NCBI GenBank assembly: GCA_965153455.1
Contig: OZ234498.1
Span: 1,612,001 to 1,676,000, forward strand
Direction of reading: 5' to 3'
Source of the DNA: Sphagnum compactum
Taxonomy: Eukaryota; Bryophyta; Sphagnopsida; Sphagnales
Length of the DNA stretch: 64,000 nucleotides
Part shown: positions 23,149 to 34,399 of the stretch, piece by piece
How the letters are laid out: each line of letters starts with the position of its first letter
Numbering within the stretch: the first letter of the stretch is position 1
The notes under the pieces: model-generated
The model's input: the letters and a program-made list of their open reading frames with translations, nothing else
Told to the model about the DNA's origin: nothing
Databases searched by the model: none
Program-made: the position numbers and the translations under genes

Positions 23149-24333
23149 CATTATGAGAAATTGTGTCCGCTGAAACCACACGGCCCTACAACTAAAGCTT
23201 AAAAAAAACTCATATACAACTATTATGTAACTACCCCTTAGGTATTATAACTAATATGCAACTATCCCTTTGGAAATACGAAGAATTAATAAATAGATTA
23301 CCATGTCAAAAAATTAGTTAATTGTATTATAATTGTAAGTGAGTTGAAAATGGGTCTTCCATACAATAATTTGTACATAACTTATATACATCCATAGTCA
23401 ACCATCACCCAAATTTCATATTTTCAAATTTCAAATTCCAAGTTGAAATTTAGTTGCAAACTAGTTATCCAATGTTGGTTTGGTTAATTTGGTTATTTTG
23501 GTTTAGATTTTATTACATGTTAGTCATTAGAAGGAAAAAAATTATCCTTTGTAATTCAAATTGAATTTTTGTATAATAAGCATAGGCCCATGGTTGGTTT
23601 GAAAGAATCAGAACTTGTTAATGAAAAAATCCAACATTTAGGGCATAAGACATCAAGGCATATAAAGGTAGATCCACATATATACCTTAATTGAATTTGT
23701 ATACACATTACTTATAATTTCACTTCAAAAGTAAATTTTCACCTTTGATGAATTTTATGGTTTGAGAGGTTTGTAAGGCAACATGATGTTGTGAGTTGCA
23801 ATGTAGTGGAAAATTAGTAATAAAAAGGTTGAACAATAGTTGCAAAATAATGAAAATATAATATTTATATAGTGGCAACCTAGTGGCATAATTAGTTGAA
23901 TCAGAGGGAATCATGGTTGACAACTAATTGCAAACAAGTTGAAAGCATCATATATAATGGGTGGTGAAAATGCATACATGTGGCATGATTGTATGTGTCA
24001 AGGTCATACACTAATTACAAAATAGTTGTTGATTGGGTGCTACATTTACCTTGGTTGTAATGTAGTTGTCACATGCTACTAAAGTGCAACTTGCCAACAA
24101 AATTAAACATGGTTGATTACGACTATATATATGATGTGTACATTTTTTTGTGTAAATGTTCATCTTGCGACTAACTTACAACTATAATCCAATCCCCTGA
24201 TTTTATGACGCATTTTATTTATTAATTCCCCATATTTCCATGAGATAGGTATAGTGTAATTGTATATTAGTTTTTTTGGAACTCTAATTGTAGGGCAATC
24301 TAGTTGCCGTACTAGACATGATTTCTCAATATG
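23149..24333. mobile_element. long-inverted-repeat element L1, copy 1 (MULE-like)
   Basis: The left arm (23,149 to about 23,298) begins CATTATGAGAAATTGTG. The right arm (24,203-24,333), read inward from 24,333, begins CATATTGAGAAATCATG. Both continue with CCCTACAA(C/T)TA, AAAAAAACT(C/A)ATATACAA and GAATTAATAAATA. Arms of 130-150 bp around a non-coding interior with many TAGTTGCAA-like words suggest a non-autonomous Mutator-like element; no 9-bp target duplication was found, so the superfamily is inferred. Confidence 0.75.
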
Positions 24334-24339
24334 ATAGAA

Positions 24340-27080
24340 AACAAAGTTGCAACTTAGTTTACAAGAATCTAAACCCTAAAGTAATATCATATTTTGCTAG
24401 GATTTGAAATTATGATCATTTCTCAAAACAAACATTTAACAAATTTACACATTTAAAAATTCATAATATTCAACAATGATTAAAACACAACATATATTGC
24501 ATTAGAAATTATAAAGATATTTAATAACTAAGTTGCAAAATAAAACCATTCAAAAATTTTATGAAAAAATGAAAAAGACTCACAAGCCTTGGATTTAGTA
24601 ATGCAAGTAGTTCCTTTAAGGGTGATTGGACCCTTGCCTACATACATCACAAACTTCTCATGCCATGATTTGGTAATAATAGTTGTGCAATTTTTTTCTT
24701 CCATAGATTCATATTGTTAGACACCTAGTGATGACATTCTTCATTTTGCACATTAAAATTCTTTAAAATTCTTCATTTAGCACCTTGTCATAACATTCTT
24801 TACCCGCAAATGTTTACCAAATTACACTGGTTGATCTATAAAATTCTTTAAAATTCTTGCTTCTTTGGGCTTCCATAACATTCTCGCACCAAGAATGTCA
24901 TAACTATGGTTAGACATGGATGTCATACATTTATTTGTATTGTTTAAACACAAATGTCATGTGCATTGTTTAGACATGGATGTTGTATACATATTGTCTA
25001 GATAATATGAACTTATGAAAAATTAGATATCACATGACTACTATTGCCAAATTGTTGCCCATGAAATTTGTGATGTATTATTTACATACTTACATACCTA
25101 TTACCAACCTACATATACAAAACCTACCTACTTACATGTACATAGTAATTATCAACCCCCAATCTACATACAACATACAACCTACCTATTAATTTTGATG
25201 CATTTTACATTTGCTTGAGGTGCAAGGTTCAATTCCATGCGCATTCAATGTATGTTATCTTATGATCCTCTTCACTCTTGATTCATTCACACCTCATTTT
25301 TCAGAGGTGTAAATATATTAAATTTTTGATTTTTGAAAACAAAATGTTTCCATGTGGTCTAGGTTTCAACCAATATTTGGTCTAGTTGGGATGTTTTATT
25401 TCAATGGAAATTTGGGGTTTTCGGAAAATAATATCATTTAATGGTTTTACAATTGGCTATTCATGATTAATTTTGATAAACTAAATCCCCTTTTATGGGG
25501 TTGTAGTTGGGATTTTTATTTAAATATACATAATAAATGATGTTAATAATACATATGAATGTTAATTGGTCCATGCACATAGAAAAAATTGTTGGATACA
25601 TAGAAAAAAGAGAGTATGAATGCAAAGAATTAATATATTTTAATTATTTGCCTTCATACTCTTATTTTTTCTATGCATCCAACAATGTTTTCTAATTGGT
25701 CGACACATTATTTTCACAAAGTTCACACGGTTTTTACCACTAAAGTTTAAACATAGTTGCAAAAATGTTTTAATCATGAATGCCATGTTTTGGCATAATG
25801 ATATACCTCTCATCTTCATCAAGGGGTTGTTGAGTTGTCATTCATTGTGAACATCCGTCGTCACCTTTGAGTGCTTCATTGTCTTCATTTGTCACCACTT
25901 TTAGCCCAAACAAAAGGCCTCCCTTGCATTGAATGTTTGATATTATGTTGCAAGCAACAACATTTTTATTCTTCAATGTAATGTTCTACTGAAGCATGGT
26001 ATAGATTTAGAAGTGAAGTGAATGCCTTCTTGGGGTGCGAATCTCATTCATGAGGGATATTCTATTATTATTGTGTTGTCATTTTGGAATAATAAAAAAT
26101 AACCATTTGACCAACATTCATATGCTTGGAGGTGGGCAATTTTCTAATTTTGATTGACATTTTTTTCTTTAAGTTCAATTTCCAATTTGTTTTGATTTTG
26201 TATTCAATCATTCTATTATTGCTTTGCATCATGGTGTTCATTGTTTGGTGCTTTTGTTGTGCATTTTTTGTGTGTGCTTGTATTGTACATATAAGCATTT
26301 AAGTTTAGAATAAGGTTTGAAACCCCTCTTTGTAATTCTTGGCACCATTTTTTTTGTCCTTCTAATTTCAAGTATCACATTTTTTTAGTGGATTAAGGAT
26401 TGAAACCTTCAAACCAAGTTTGGTTGCCACTAACAATCCTCTCGATTCCCAATATGGTGCACACACAACACAATGCCTCCAAGAAGGAAATTTGTTGCCC
26501 TTGGATGTCAAGTCTTTGAAACAATGTTATGTTGTCCTCTCACAACACACTGGCCTCTGGTGACAAGCAATTTGAAATGATATTGTGACACTTTGCCATC
26601 CTACCACAAAGAAATAGAAACAATGTTGGGAGATTCATGGGGTCTTTCAAAGTTCTCTTGGGCACATTTTGTTATTAAGGAAGACCTAGAATGCACATGG
26701 TAAAGTCTACATATATGTAAAGGGTAGAACTAAGTTTCTAGTGCTTAAATTGGTTTGCCAACATAAACACAATGGAAAAAGGGAGGTCACCACTCCCAAA
26801 CATGGTTTAGTTGTTGGTGAATTTTGCCAATGATGCTCAAGTAGTCAACATGTGAAAAATGACAAGATCTTTGAGACAATTCAAAAAAAGGTGTATGCAT
26901 GGGTTATGTGTTAAGGGGGGGAAGGTTAAGAAAAAGTATGAGTACATTTAGTTTGCTTATGAATTTTTCACTAGTTAAATTTAGGAAAAATAATGACTAA
27001 GTTTGAATCATTGTTTAGGTTTATTTTATTTGTTAAAGGTTTCAAACAACCTTCAAAAGCATTGGATTGATGAACTAGCT
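24340..27080. other. intergenic AT-rich DNA, no gene seen
   Basis: No coding signal. A tRNA-like B box occurs at 25,226-25,236 (annotated separately). Confidence 0.5.
25200..25240 (+). repeat. B-box fragment, possible SINE
   Basis: GGTTCAATTCC (25,226-25,236) matches the pol III B-box consensus at all positions. The A box is not convincing, so only a tRNA-derived SINE fragment is suggested. A chance match is possible. Confidence 0.3.
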
Positions 27081-27213
27081 CACTATTATGAAACAGGTCC
27101 CTATTCCATCATGTATTTCACCCAACATCCACCTAACATTGAGTGGGAAGGGCCCTTCCCACTCAATGTTAAATGAAATGCATAGTGGAATTGAGACATG
27201 TTTTGTAGAAGTG
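27081..27213. mobile_element. CACTA-like foldback with a 38-bp perfect palindrome
   Basis: The ends read CACTATTATGAAACAGGTCC and, inward from the right, CACTTCTACAAAACATGTCT. About 30 of the first 40 bases agree. The middle is a perfect palindrome at 27,134-27,171 centred on GGGCCC, with arms running from TAACATTGAGTGGGAAGGG. CACT(A) ends resemble CACTA (En/Spm) termini, but no 3-bp target duplication is clear. The 133-bp element has no coding capacity. Confidence 0.7.
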
Positions 27214-28550
27214 GTGGTTGGGGTATGGAAGATACCATGCACTTAAAAGTGTTCAAAGCCACCAAGTTTGATGTGCAATTAACAAAAGTTTATTTACATC
27301 TTGTGATGAGGTAACTTTTGTTAATATTCACTCTTGAATATGTAAATGTACATGCATATGTGGTTCAAAATTGGAGTTATAGGTACCTTTACTGCTAAAC
27401 TTGGAGAGGATGTGAAAAGGATTTGGTTCAAAAAACTAAACAAACATGTTAATGTAGTCCTATAAATCAAGTGTATGGAAATTTGTTTAAATATATCACT
27501 ACTTAAGTTTAAATTTGTTTAAACTTGTGTGCTTTGGTGCAAGTGGTGTCACCATATTTGAAATAAAAATCATTATTTAATTGAAAGATGATCGTGTTCT
27601 TTAAGTGATTGGTGTGCATTGCACATGTGCATATTACACATCGTACCATGTCATCTTCTATGTGAATGTGATTACTTGTTAAAATTTCAATTTACCACAT
27701 GTTTATAACATCTTTGCTAAAAAAACTCATTTTTTAAAATGAAAAATTTCAAATTAATCACATGGTATCCAAACATGGTTCAAACCATGTGAAATGACAT
27801 GGGTCAATATTTTTTCAACTTTCATAAAGATTAAAAATTATTTAATTTTTTTTTGGAATATATTTGTGTTTTTGAGTGCAGGGTGAATGTAAGGTATGGT
27901 GGGTCACTTTTGGTGTCGCAATGGTGTTTTTTGTTGGGTATCCCTTGTTGAAAGGCATATGGTGACTAGTATATTTTAAAATCTATTAATTGGTAATTGA
28001 ATATAAACTAACAACTTTATTATGAAGATATTTGTGTAGTTGTTTATTGATAACATATTCATATGTTAATAGTAATGGACTTTTGAAGTTCAAAATTATG
28101 GATTGGTTAGCTGACTAGAATGATAGAAAATTGAAATGTTCATTTTAAATTTTATTCAAAATTATCTATAATGACTTAGCATATGAATTAGAATGAAATA
28201 ATACACTTTTATGTGAAAAATTTCCTTGAATCATAGCCAAATTCTACCTAAGAACTTTTGATTAATTCATATTTTCATAAATCCATAGCATTATTGTTTT
28301 TCATTCATTTTCAAATTTTTTTTCAAAGGTGCATATATTTGAAATCTTTACTTGAGTTCCTATTAATATGGATTTTATTGTTTTTAATACACATGGACTT
28401 TATTATCATTTAACCAATGGTACCACAGAAATTAAAAATTTAACACCAGAACGTGGACTTTTGTGGAATACAATTATTTTAAAAAGTGAGCCACCATACT
28501 GTACATTTACCCTACATAGGTATGCTACATTTGTTTCCACAAATATACTC

Positions 28551-28745
28551 CAATCTCCCATTTTATAAAATGAAATGAAATAGTTTATTTTAAATATCTT
28601 GTTTAGGTTATATTCTAACATAATATGCAAAAATATTGTGAAATTCTTTCAAAATTTTGAGGTTGGATACACTTAAACGTGCACACCCTTCAAAAGTAGT
28701 ACAATGTGACACCCCAAATGGGGTCATCGTAGTGTGTTTTCACCC
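28551..28745 (+). repeat. L2 inverted pair, left arm
   Basis: A 195-base arm whose reverse complement matches 29,773-29,967. It contains CCCATTTTATAAAATGAAAT, TATTCTAACATAATATGCAA, TTTTGAGGTTGGATACAC, CAATGTGACACCCCAAA and GTGTTTTCACCC. Roughly four bases in five agree between arms. The similarity may continue weakly outward to about 28,450. Confidence 0.85.
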
Positions 28746-29454
28746 TTTAGTGAACTACTTCAAACCTTCAAAGATGTTGTGTTTAATGTTGATGCACAAT
28801 GTTTTATCTATATATAGTGGAATAAACCACATACCAATATTGAATATGATGCCTTCAAGTTCAACAACAAATTATACATGTTTCACAAAACTCATTAAGT
28901 GCCATTCACATTATGAGCACGGTGACAAGAGATGATTGATTTGTGTTAATGCAATCTATATTTAAGGGCAATGCACATATATTAACATATGTTTTGATTA
29001 ATGAATTTGATAAGTGTTTCCCCTTTTAGGACCTTATGAATGCAATTGGGATTTTATAACCCCATTATTGGTTGTAGCCATATGTCCATGATTTATCCTT
29101 TCCTGCCCATTTAGCCATCCTCACAATTCCTTTTCATTACTTTAAGTCCATGCTTAATGTTGGCATGATTGCCCCCTTGCTTGGCAAATCACTTATAGTT
29201 CAACATATATCATTTTTTGCCATCACCATGTCTACTCCAAAAAATGAAATTTATGACTGTGGAAATGATGGTTGTTTGAGACACATCCAACTCCATGACC
29301 ATATGGTCAACTTGAATTTCTTTTTACCATAATCACTTCCATGGCCATGTTCTTGATTGTGTTTTCCATGATTACAATCACAAAGGACACATCTATGATG
29401 CATATCATATGTTGTGAAAATTATAGGTTTTCCATTCAATGATTAATATTATGT

Positions 29455-29560
29455 GGCAACCTAAGCTAGGAAACCTAGGGTACCTAAGTTAGGCAATTTA
29501 GGCTAACTTAGGTAACCTAGATTGGCTAACTAGTTTAAACTAGCCTATCCTAAGCATATA
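29455..29560. repeat. AACCTAGG-rich low-complexity stretch
   Basis: Closely packed variants of AACCTAG, TAGGTTAG and CTAAGTTAGG. Similar stretches lie at 9,960-10,030, 29,690-29,730, 39,790-39,850 and 40,740-40,830. This is probably a decayed simple repeat. Confidence 0.55.
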
Positions 29561-29577
29561 CATGTAGCTACCAATAT

Positions 29578-29640
29578 GCGGATTTGAACCCCTCAACTCC
29601 ACATTGAAGGATTGAATCTTTAACCATTGCACCACTTTAT
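29578..29640 (-). repeat. tRNA-like SINE head (pol III A/B boxes)
   Basis: On the minus strand TGGTGCAATGGTTAAAG resembles an A box, and 34 bases on GGTTCAAATCC (29,580-29,590) is a perfect B box. The spacing fits a tRNA-derived promoter. The flanks do not form an acceptor stem, so this is a SINE head or tRNA relic and not a working tRNA gene. Confidence 0.6.
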
Positions 29641-29772
29641 CATCAAATGATAACTTTTGTCATCATATTAGTATGAATGTTTTTCCTAACCTACTAATTA
29701 GGTAGTCTAACCTAACTATTTTAAGTTAGTATAAGTTCTTTAGAGCTCCTAAGCTATTGTAAAAGAATAATT

Positions 29773-29967
29773 GGGCGAAAGCACATTATGATGACTACCT
29801 TTGGGGTGTCACATTGTATTATCTAGGGATATGCATGTTTGAGTGTATCCCACCTCAAAATTTCAAAATATTTTGATAATGTTTTTGCATATTATGTTAG
29901 AATATAACCCAGGCAAAAGATTAGAAAAGAAATTATTTCATTTCATTTTATAAAATGGGAAATTGGG
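29773..29967 (-). repeat. L2 inverted pair, right arm
   Basis: Begins GGGCGAAAGCACATTATGAT, then GGGGTGTCACATTGTA, GAGTGTATCCCACCTCAAAA, TTTTGCATATTATGTTAGAA and CATTTTATAAAATGGGAAAT. It is the reverse complement of the left arm. The inner-end motif GGGCGAAAGCA resembles the outer ends of the 8,048-8,685 element, so these may be two head-to-head copies and not the two ends of one element. Confidence 0.85.
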
Positions 29968-29969
29968 GT

Positions 29970-31480
29970 AAAAACATGGTAAAAGGGGCCAGTGTTATAG
30001 TTACCACTATTGAATTTGAAATGTTATTTATACCATTCCATAACATGATGTCCCAGTTTGCAAAAACTTTATCATTATGGTGATAATATTTTTATTTTCT
30101 AAGCATTGCAAAAAAATGATATTTTTCTAATGACCTTGAGGTCTCCAAAAGCATTGTAAACCTATTGTAGGTAATGTTTTTTGTACTAAATTGTCCTAAA
30201 TTACACCCCAAAAAATAATTTTGAAATATTACAACACATCAATTGAAGCCAAACATGGCATTTCCAAATAAATGTTGAAGATCATGATTTATTTCCAAAT
30301 TATGATTTATTTCAAAATTACACTACAAATTCACACATTAAAATAATGAAAAAATAGTTTTGCAAGTTATGTCACATAATTTCCCATGTTTTAAACAACA
30401 AAATCTAATCGGGTTACAAATTTCATGGACAAACACATGTACATATGTGCATTTATGTTCACAAATGTTTTCATACTTTGTGCACACATATATAATTGTT
30501 TATAAATGTCATAAATAAATAATCTTGAAGTTTCAGTATCATATGGATGAAATATTGAGGATCATGGATGAAGAACTAGCATAGATTTTATGTCCATAGA
30601 TCAAAATCAATGGTGTAGTTTGAATGCCGTGCCATTTGACTAATTTAATTCATTCATAGATTAAGGTTTGGTGTTCAACGGGGTTTGGTTGCTTGTGATT
30701 ATGTGTTGTTGCAACTTGAAGTCTATCGCGTGTGAACTATGGGCGACAATGCGCGGGAAGGTGTGGTTGAGGGTTTTCATGTTGTGTGTGAATGTTTTGT
30801 GGACAAACTCTAGGTGGGAATACACGGGAAGGTTGTTTGTAATTTCTTTGTGTGTGCATTGCCATGCATAGCTCATGCAAAATGACAGTTTGTAACCCTC
30901 ATGTGAATCGAGTGTGGAAAGCTGTTTGGGAGACCTTCAAGCGCACGAAGATTCTCAAAGACAATGAAGAAGAAGAAATGTCTAATACAAAGTTTTTTCT
31001 AGCCCCAGTCCAAAGTCCAAGAAAATTCCAACATAGAAATGAAGAGTTTGATCTTAGGTGTAATTGGGAACTTAATAGGCAATGATCAGAGTGCCTAATT
31101 TTTTGCATGAAAAGATTGTTTTTGACTTGTTGGATCTTGTGCGTGCTTGGGAAGAATTTGAAAGCAGACGTTAGAAAACATCCACAAATGAGCTCACAAA
31201 TGTTCAAGTGCATCACCCTCTTGAATCACCATGCGACATTACATCCTTTGTCATAGGAGCTCAAAATTCAAAACAAGGTTTTGAATTTCAGAGTGGTGGT
31301 ACATCATCTTCTATTTTAGAGTTCAAAGTTGTAAACATGGTTTTGTTGAATCGCCTTCCCTTGTAAAGGTAAACTTCTATGGGACTACAACTTTAAGGTT
31401 TTGTCAAATCCCTATTATGAAGTTTGATCTTGTACAAATTTGGGTTTTAGTTTGATTTAGGTTTGAATTTTATGTTCATC
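29970..31480. other. intergenic or leader DNA of the coiled-coil element
   Basis: Mostly AT-rich without coding character. From about 30,880 to 31,085 a plus-strand frame carries RVWKAVWETFKRTK and a Glu run and may be an upstream part of the broken gene that follows. Confidence 0.4.
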
Positions 31481-31489
31481 ATTTTGCAG

Positions 31490-33980
31490 GTGGGAGGCAA
31501 TAGAAATGGGGAGTGGCCAAGGGGAAAAAACTCTTCTTCATATGGCAGAAGAAGAAGAGGTTAATGGTGACTTTGATTAACAATCTTGGTATGCGCAAAA
31601 GAGGATTGCAGACATGCAGGAGAGGGTGTGCAGATGTAGAGCTTGGAAAGCAGAGAAAGATGTTGTAACACTTGGACTTCCACATGTTGTTATCAATAGT
31701 TTTCACAGTGGGTGTTTGAAACAAGCCCAAAAAATTGCTTCAAAGAAGGTTTAAAATGTTGTATTATTCATGCCGGAGCAAGTTAAAAAATAATTTTCCA
31801 AGTTTGCAATAGTTAATGATGGAAAAATTATTGTGCCATCCTACTATGAAAGGTTGGCTACCTCCTTACCTTGTTGACGTTGCAAAACTCAAAAAAAGTC
31901 AACACATTTTGGGTAATTTAAAAGATTTAAAAGATGGATTGATATCTCATCTTTTATAGGCTAGTGGTAGTCTAATCTTGTTTTGGCAAAGGATATTATG
32001 TGCATTCTAGCTGCATCATCACAACCCTTGAGGAACAATAGAGGCATTGTTAGGCTTCTAGGGGTTGATAAATGAAACATCAAGAAAGGCATGGAGAGGA
32101 GATTACTTTTGGACATGTAGAATGATGCATTCTAGTTGAGTCACCAACATGAGAGGTGTTCAGATGACTTGTTTCAAGCAGTGGCTACCCTTGTGAAAAA
32201 TTGGTGGGAAAATGAAACCACCATATCCCCACAAATGAAGGATACTATTAGATGGTGAATTGCAGCAAAATTGTATGAGACGCACCCCACACACTATTTA
32301 CGACAAAAGAAGAAGAGTTAGTCTGAGGGAGAGGTTCATTAAGAACAAAAGGCCTTTGAACTGTACGCACATCTCTCTTAAAATGGAAAAATAATCAGAG
32401 AATAGGATAACCAAAAGAGCAGTTCTGATTTTTCAGTCTAATGATGATGAGGAGAAAGAGACTTTAGAAAAGGCAGAGAAGACATGAGGATATTGCAATG
32501 AAAGGTAGTATTGATATTCAACAAACAGTAGAATTGCTAAGGAAAAAACAACAAAATTAGAGATAGAAGGAGAAATGCATATGTCTTAGATCTGATTCGA
32601 GACTACCCATTTCTCCAAAGTACGAGCAGAGGTCAAATGTGTAGGAGCATTAGAGATGGCCCAAGAAGGAATCAGAATCTCAACCTCAAAAGTCAACAAA
32701 GGAACAAATGTAGGATTTTGACTAGGATCCATTAGAAGTACAACAATCTGTTCCATCACCATAGAAAAATGAAGGTATGTTGCCTTCAAGACCAAGTTCT
32801 ACAACAGGCATGAATGTATTTGGAGAAGTTTGGATTGCACATAGGAGTCTAAGTTTATCAGATACAAGTTCCAAGGGTCAGATTCCTAGGTTTCATACAC
32901 CAGGGTTTGTGCAAGGGATGGAAATAGAATTGGATGAGCACAAAAGACATGTTACTATGTTTCAACAGGCAACAAAATATAGTGTACAGATGACAAATAT
33001 TTTTCTTAGACTTTTTAATTTGGAAATAAAAAACAAACAAATTGCAAAGGAGAAAGATAAATTTGTTCAAAATCTACAAGGAGCTTTAGAAAAGGAACAG
33101 AAGTTTAAAGTAGAGTTGCAAGATAGGAACATTGAAAATAGTCAGGTATTGGCATGACTCTAGGTAGCCAGACAGAAGATCAATAACATGGAGAAGCAGA
33201 GCGAGAATTTGGAGAACATCAAAATAGAAAGGGATTCCTTGTAGGCAACTTTAAAGGAGACATATGCCAATTATTGGGGTTTAAAAGCAGAGGAAGATGC
33301 TTTGAGTATAGAGCATAACAAATTTCAAAGAGACTACAAGAACGTGGAGGAAATTCTTTCGGAGTCGCAGAAGGAGGTGGAGGAGCTTATAGTGGACAAT
33401 GCCAATGCATATCAAGCTAGAAATGAAATACAAAGGCAAGTTGACTAGAGGCATGCACAAATGGACAAAAAATTATAGAAGCAAATGGCTTTTAATGAAA
33501 AGTTAAACAAACTTCTAGAGGAGATTCAAAAGGAAAAACCCTTCATTTATGATTCTATCTTTGGAAAAAATAATGAATTTAGGAAGCATAATATTTTGCT
33601 TTAGGTAAAGCTCAAGGCACTATCAATGGAGGAAAAAGACGCAAACTAATGGTGGGATGTAGTGTAGGACATTGTTCAAAAAGATATTGGTAAGGTTTGT
33701 AGAAAGTATGAGAGGAATGAAAGGCTATATAGACACAAGATTTTTTAGATGGAAAAAGTTATGCCATCATTTGAATATGAGCCTTTAGTTCTGTCTCTAG
33801 AACCAGAGACTTCAAATGAGGAAAATGATAGAAGGGATACATATGGGGCATGATTATCAAGTACAAAAGTAGTAGAACAACTAAGAGACCTTAGAGGAAG
33901 AAAGGACAACCCTGAGAGGGAAGCGGCTAAATAGACTCTAAAACAAGTAGTATTTGTTTTGCAGGAGTTCAGTTTTCAAG
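31490..33980 (+). pseudogene. dead coding region, unknown family with long coiled coil
   Basis: A plausible splice acceptor (TCATTTTGCAG/GT, about 31,490) precedes coding-like sequence. At 31,500-32,400, with stops and frame changes, it carries SWYAQKRIADMQERVCR, FHSGCLKQAQKIASKK, DDLFQAVATLVKNWWENETT and ETHPTHYL. From about 32,580 to 33,980 one frame persists without any visible indel through at least sixteen stops (thirteen TAG, two TGA, one TAA) and encodes a Lys/Glu/Gln-rich coiled coil (e.g. LEKEQKFKVELQDRNIENSQ, KLNKLLEEIQKEKPFIYDSI). Total about 800 codons. It is probably a transposable-element protein because of its decay pattern, but I do not recognise the family and no reverse transcriptase, integrase or DDE motif was visible. 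Confidence 0.6.
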
Positions 33981-34399
33981 AGTATGCATCTATAACCATA
34001 GAAATAAGGGAGCATATACTGAGGAACATATAATTCAGGAGGATCAGCAAGATCAGATTGAGCTTGTGTTCAACATGATTAGACTTAGATTACATCAGAT
34101 CTGCAGTTACAGCAACAATTATAAGTGATAATAGAGTTACAGGTACAAAAACAAAAAATAACTTATCAACAAATAATTATATAATTGTCAACAAATGCAT
34201 CAAAAGAGCAACAATAGATTCTGTATACAATAGAAAATTAGACAGTGCTTCAATTTGAAATACATGCAAAACAATTGCAGAATAGACCAGATCATATTGT
34301 TGTATGAATAGATTAGATTTTTGAATCACAAGATCAAAAATAGCAAAACATTTAACTTTCTTAACACATTTTTTATCTAGAATTCCAGGATGTAATTTA

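Larger units (their letters stand above)
28746..29772. other. spacer between the L2 arms, no gene seen
   Basis: 1,027 bases with no supported reading frame. It contains the tRNA-like fragment at 29,578-29,640 and the CTAGGTTACC-rich stretch at 29,455-29,560. Confidence 0.6.

Noticed and set aside
29578-29640. Functional tRNA gene
   Set aside because: The A and B boxes are present, but no acceptor or anticodon stem can be formed.
32580-33980. TAG read as an amino acid (code change) in the coiled-coil frame
   Set aside because: TGA and TAA also occur, the gypsy copy shows the same decay, and both genes in the window use normal stops; methylation-driven mutation is simpler.
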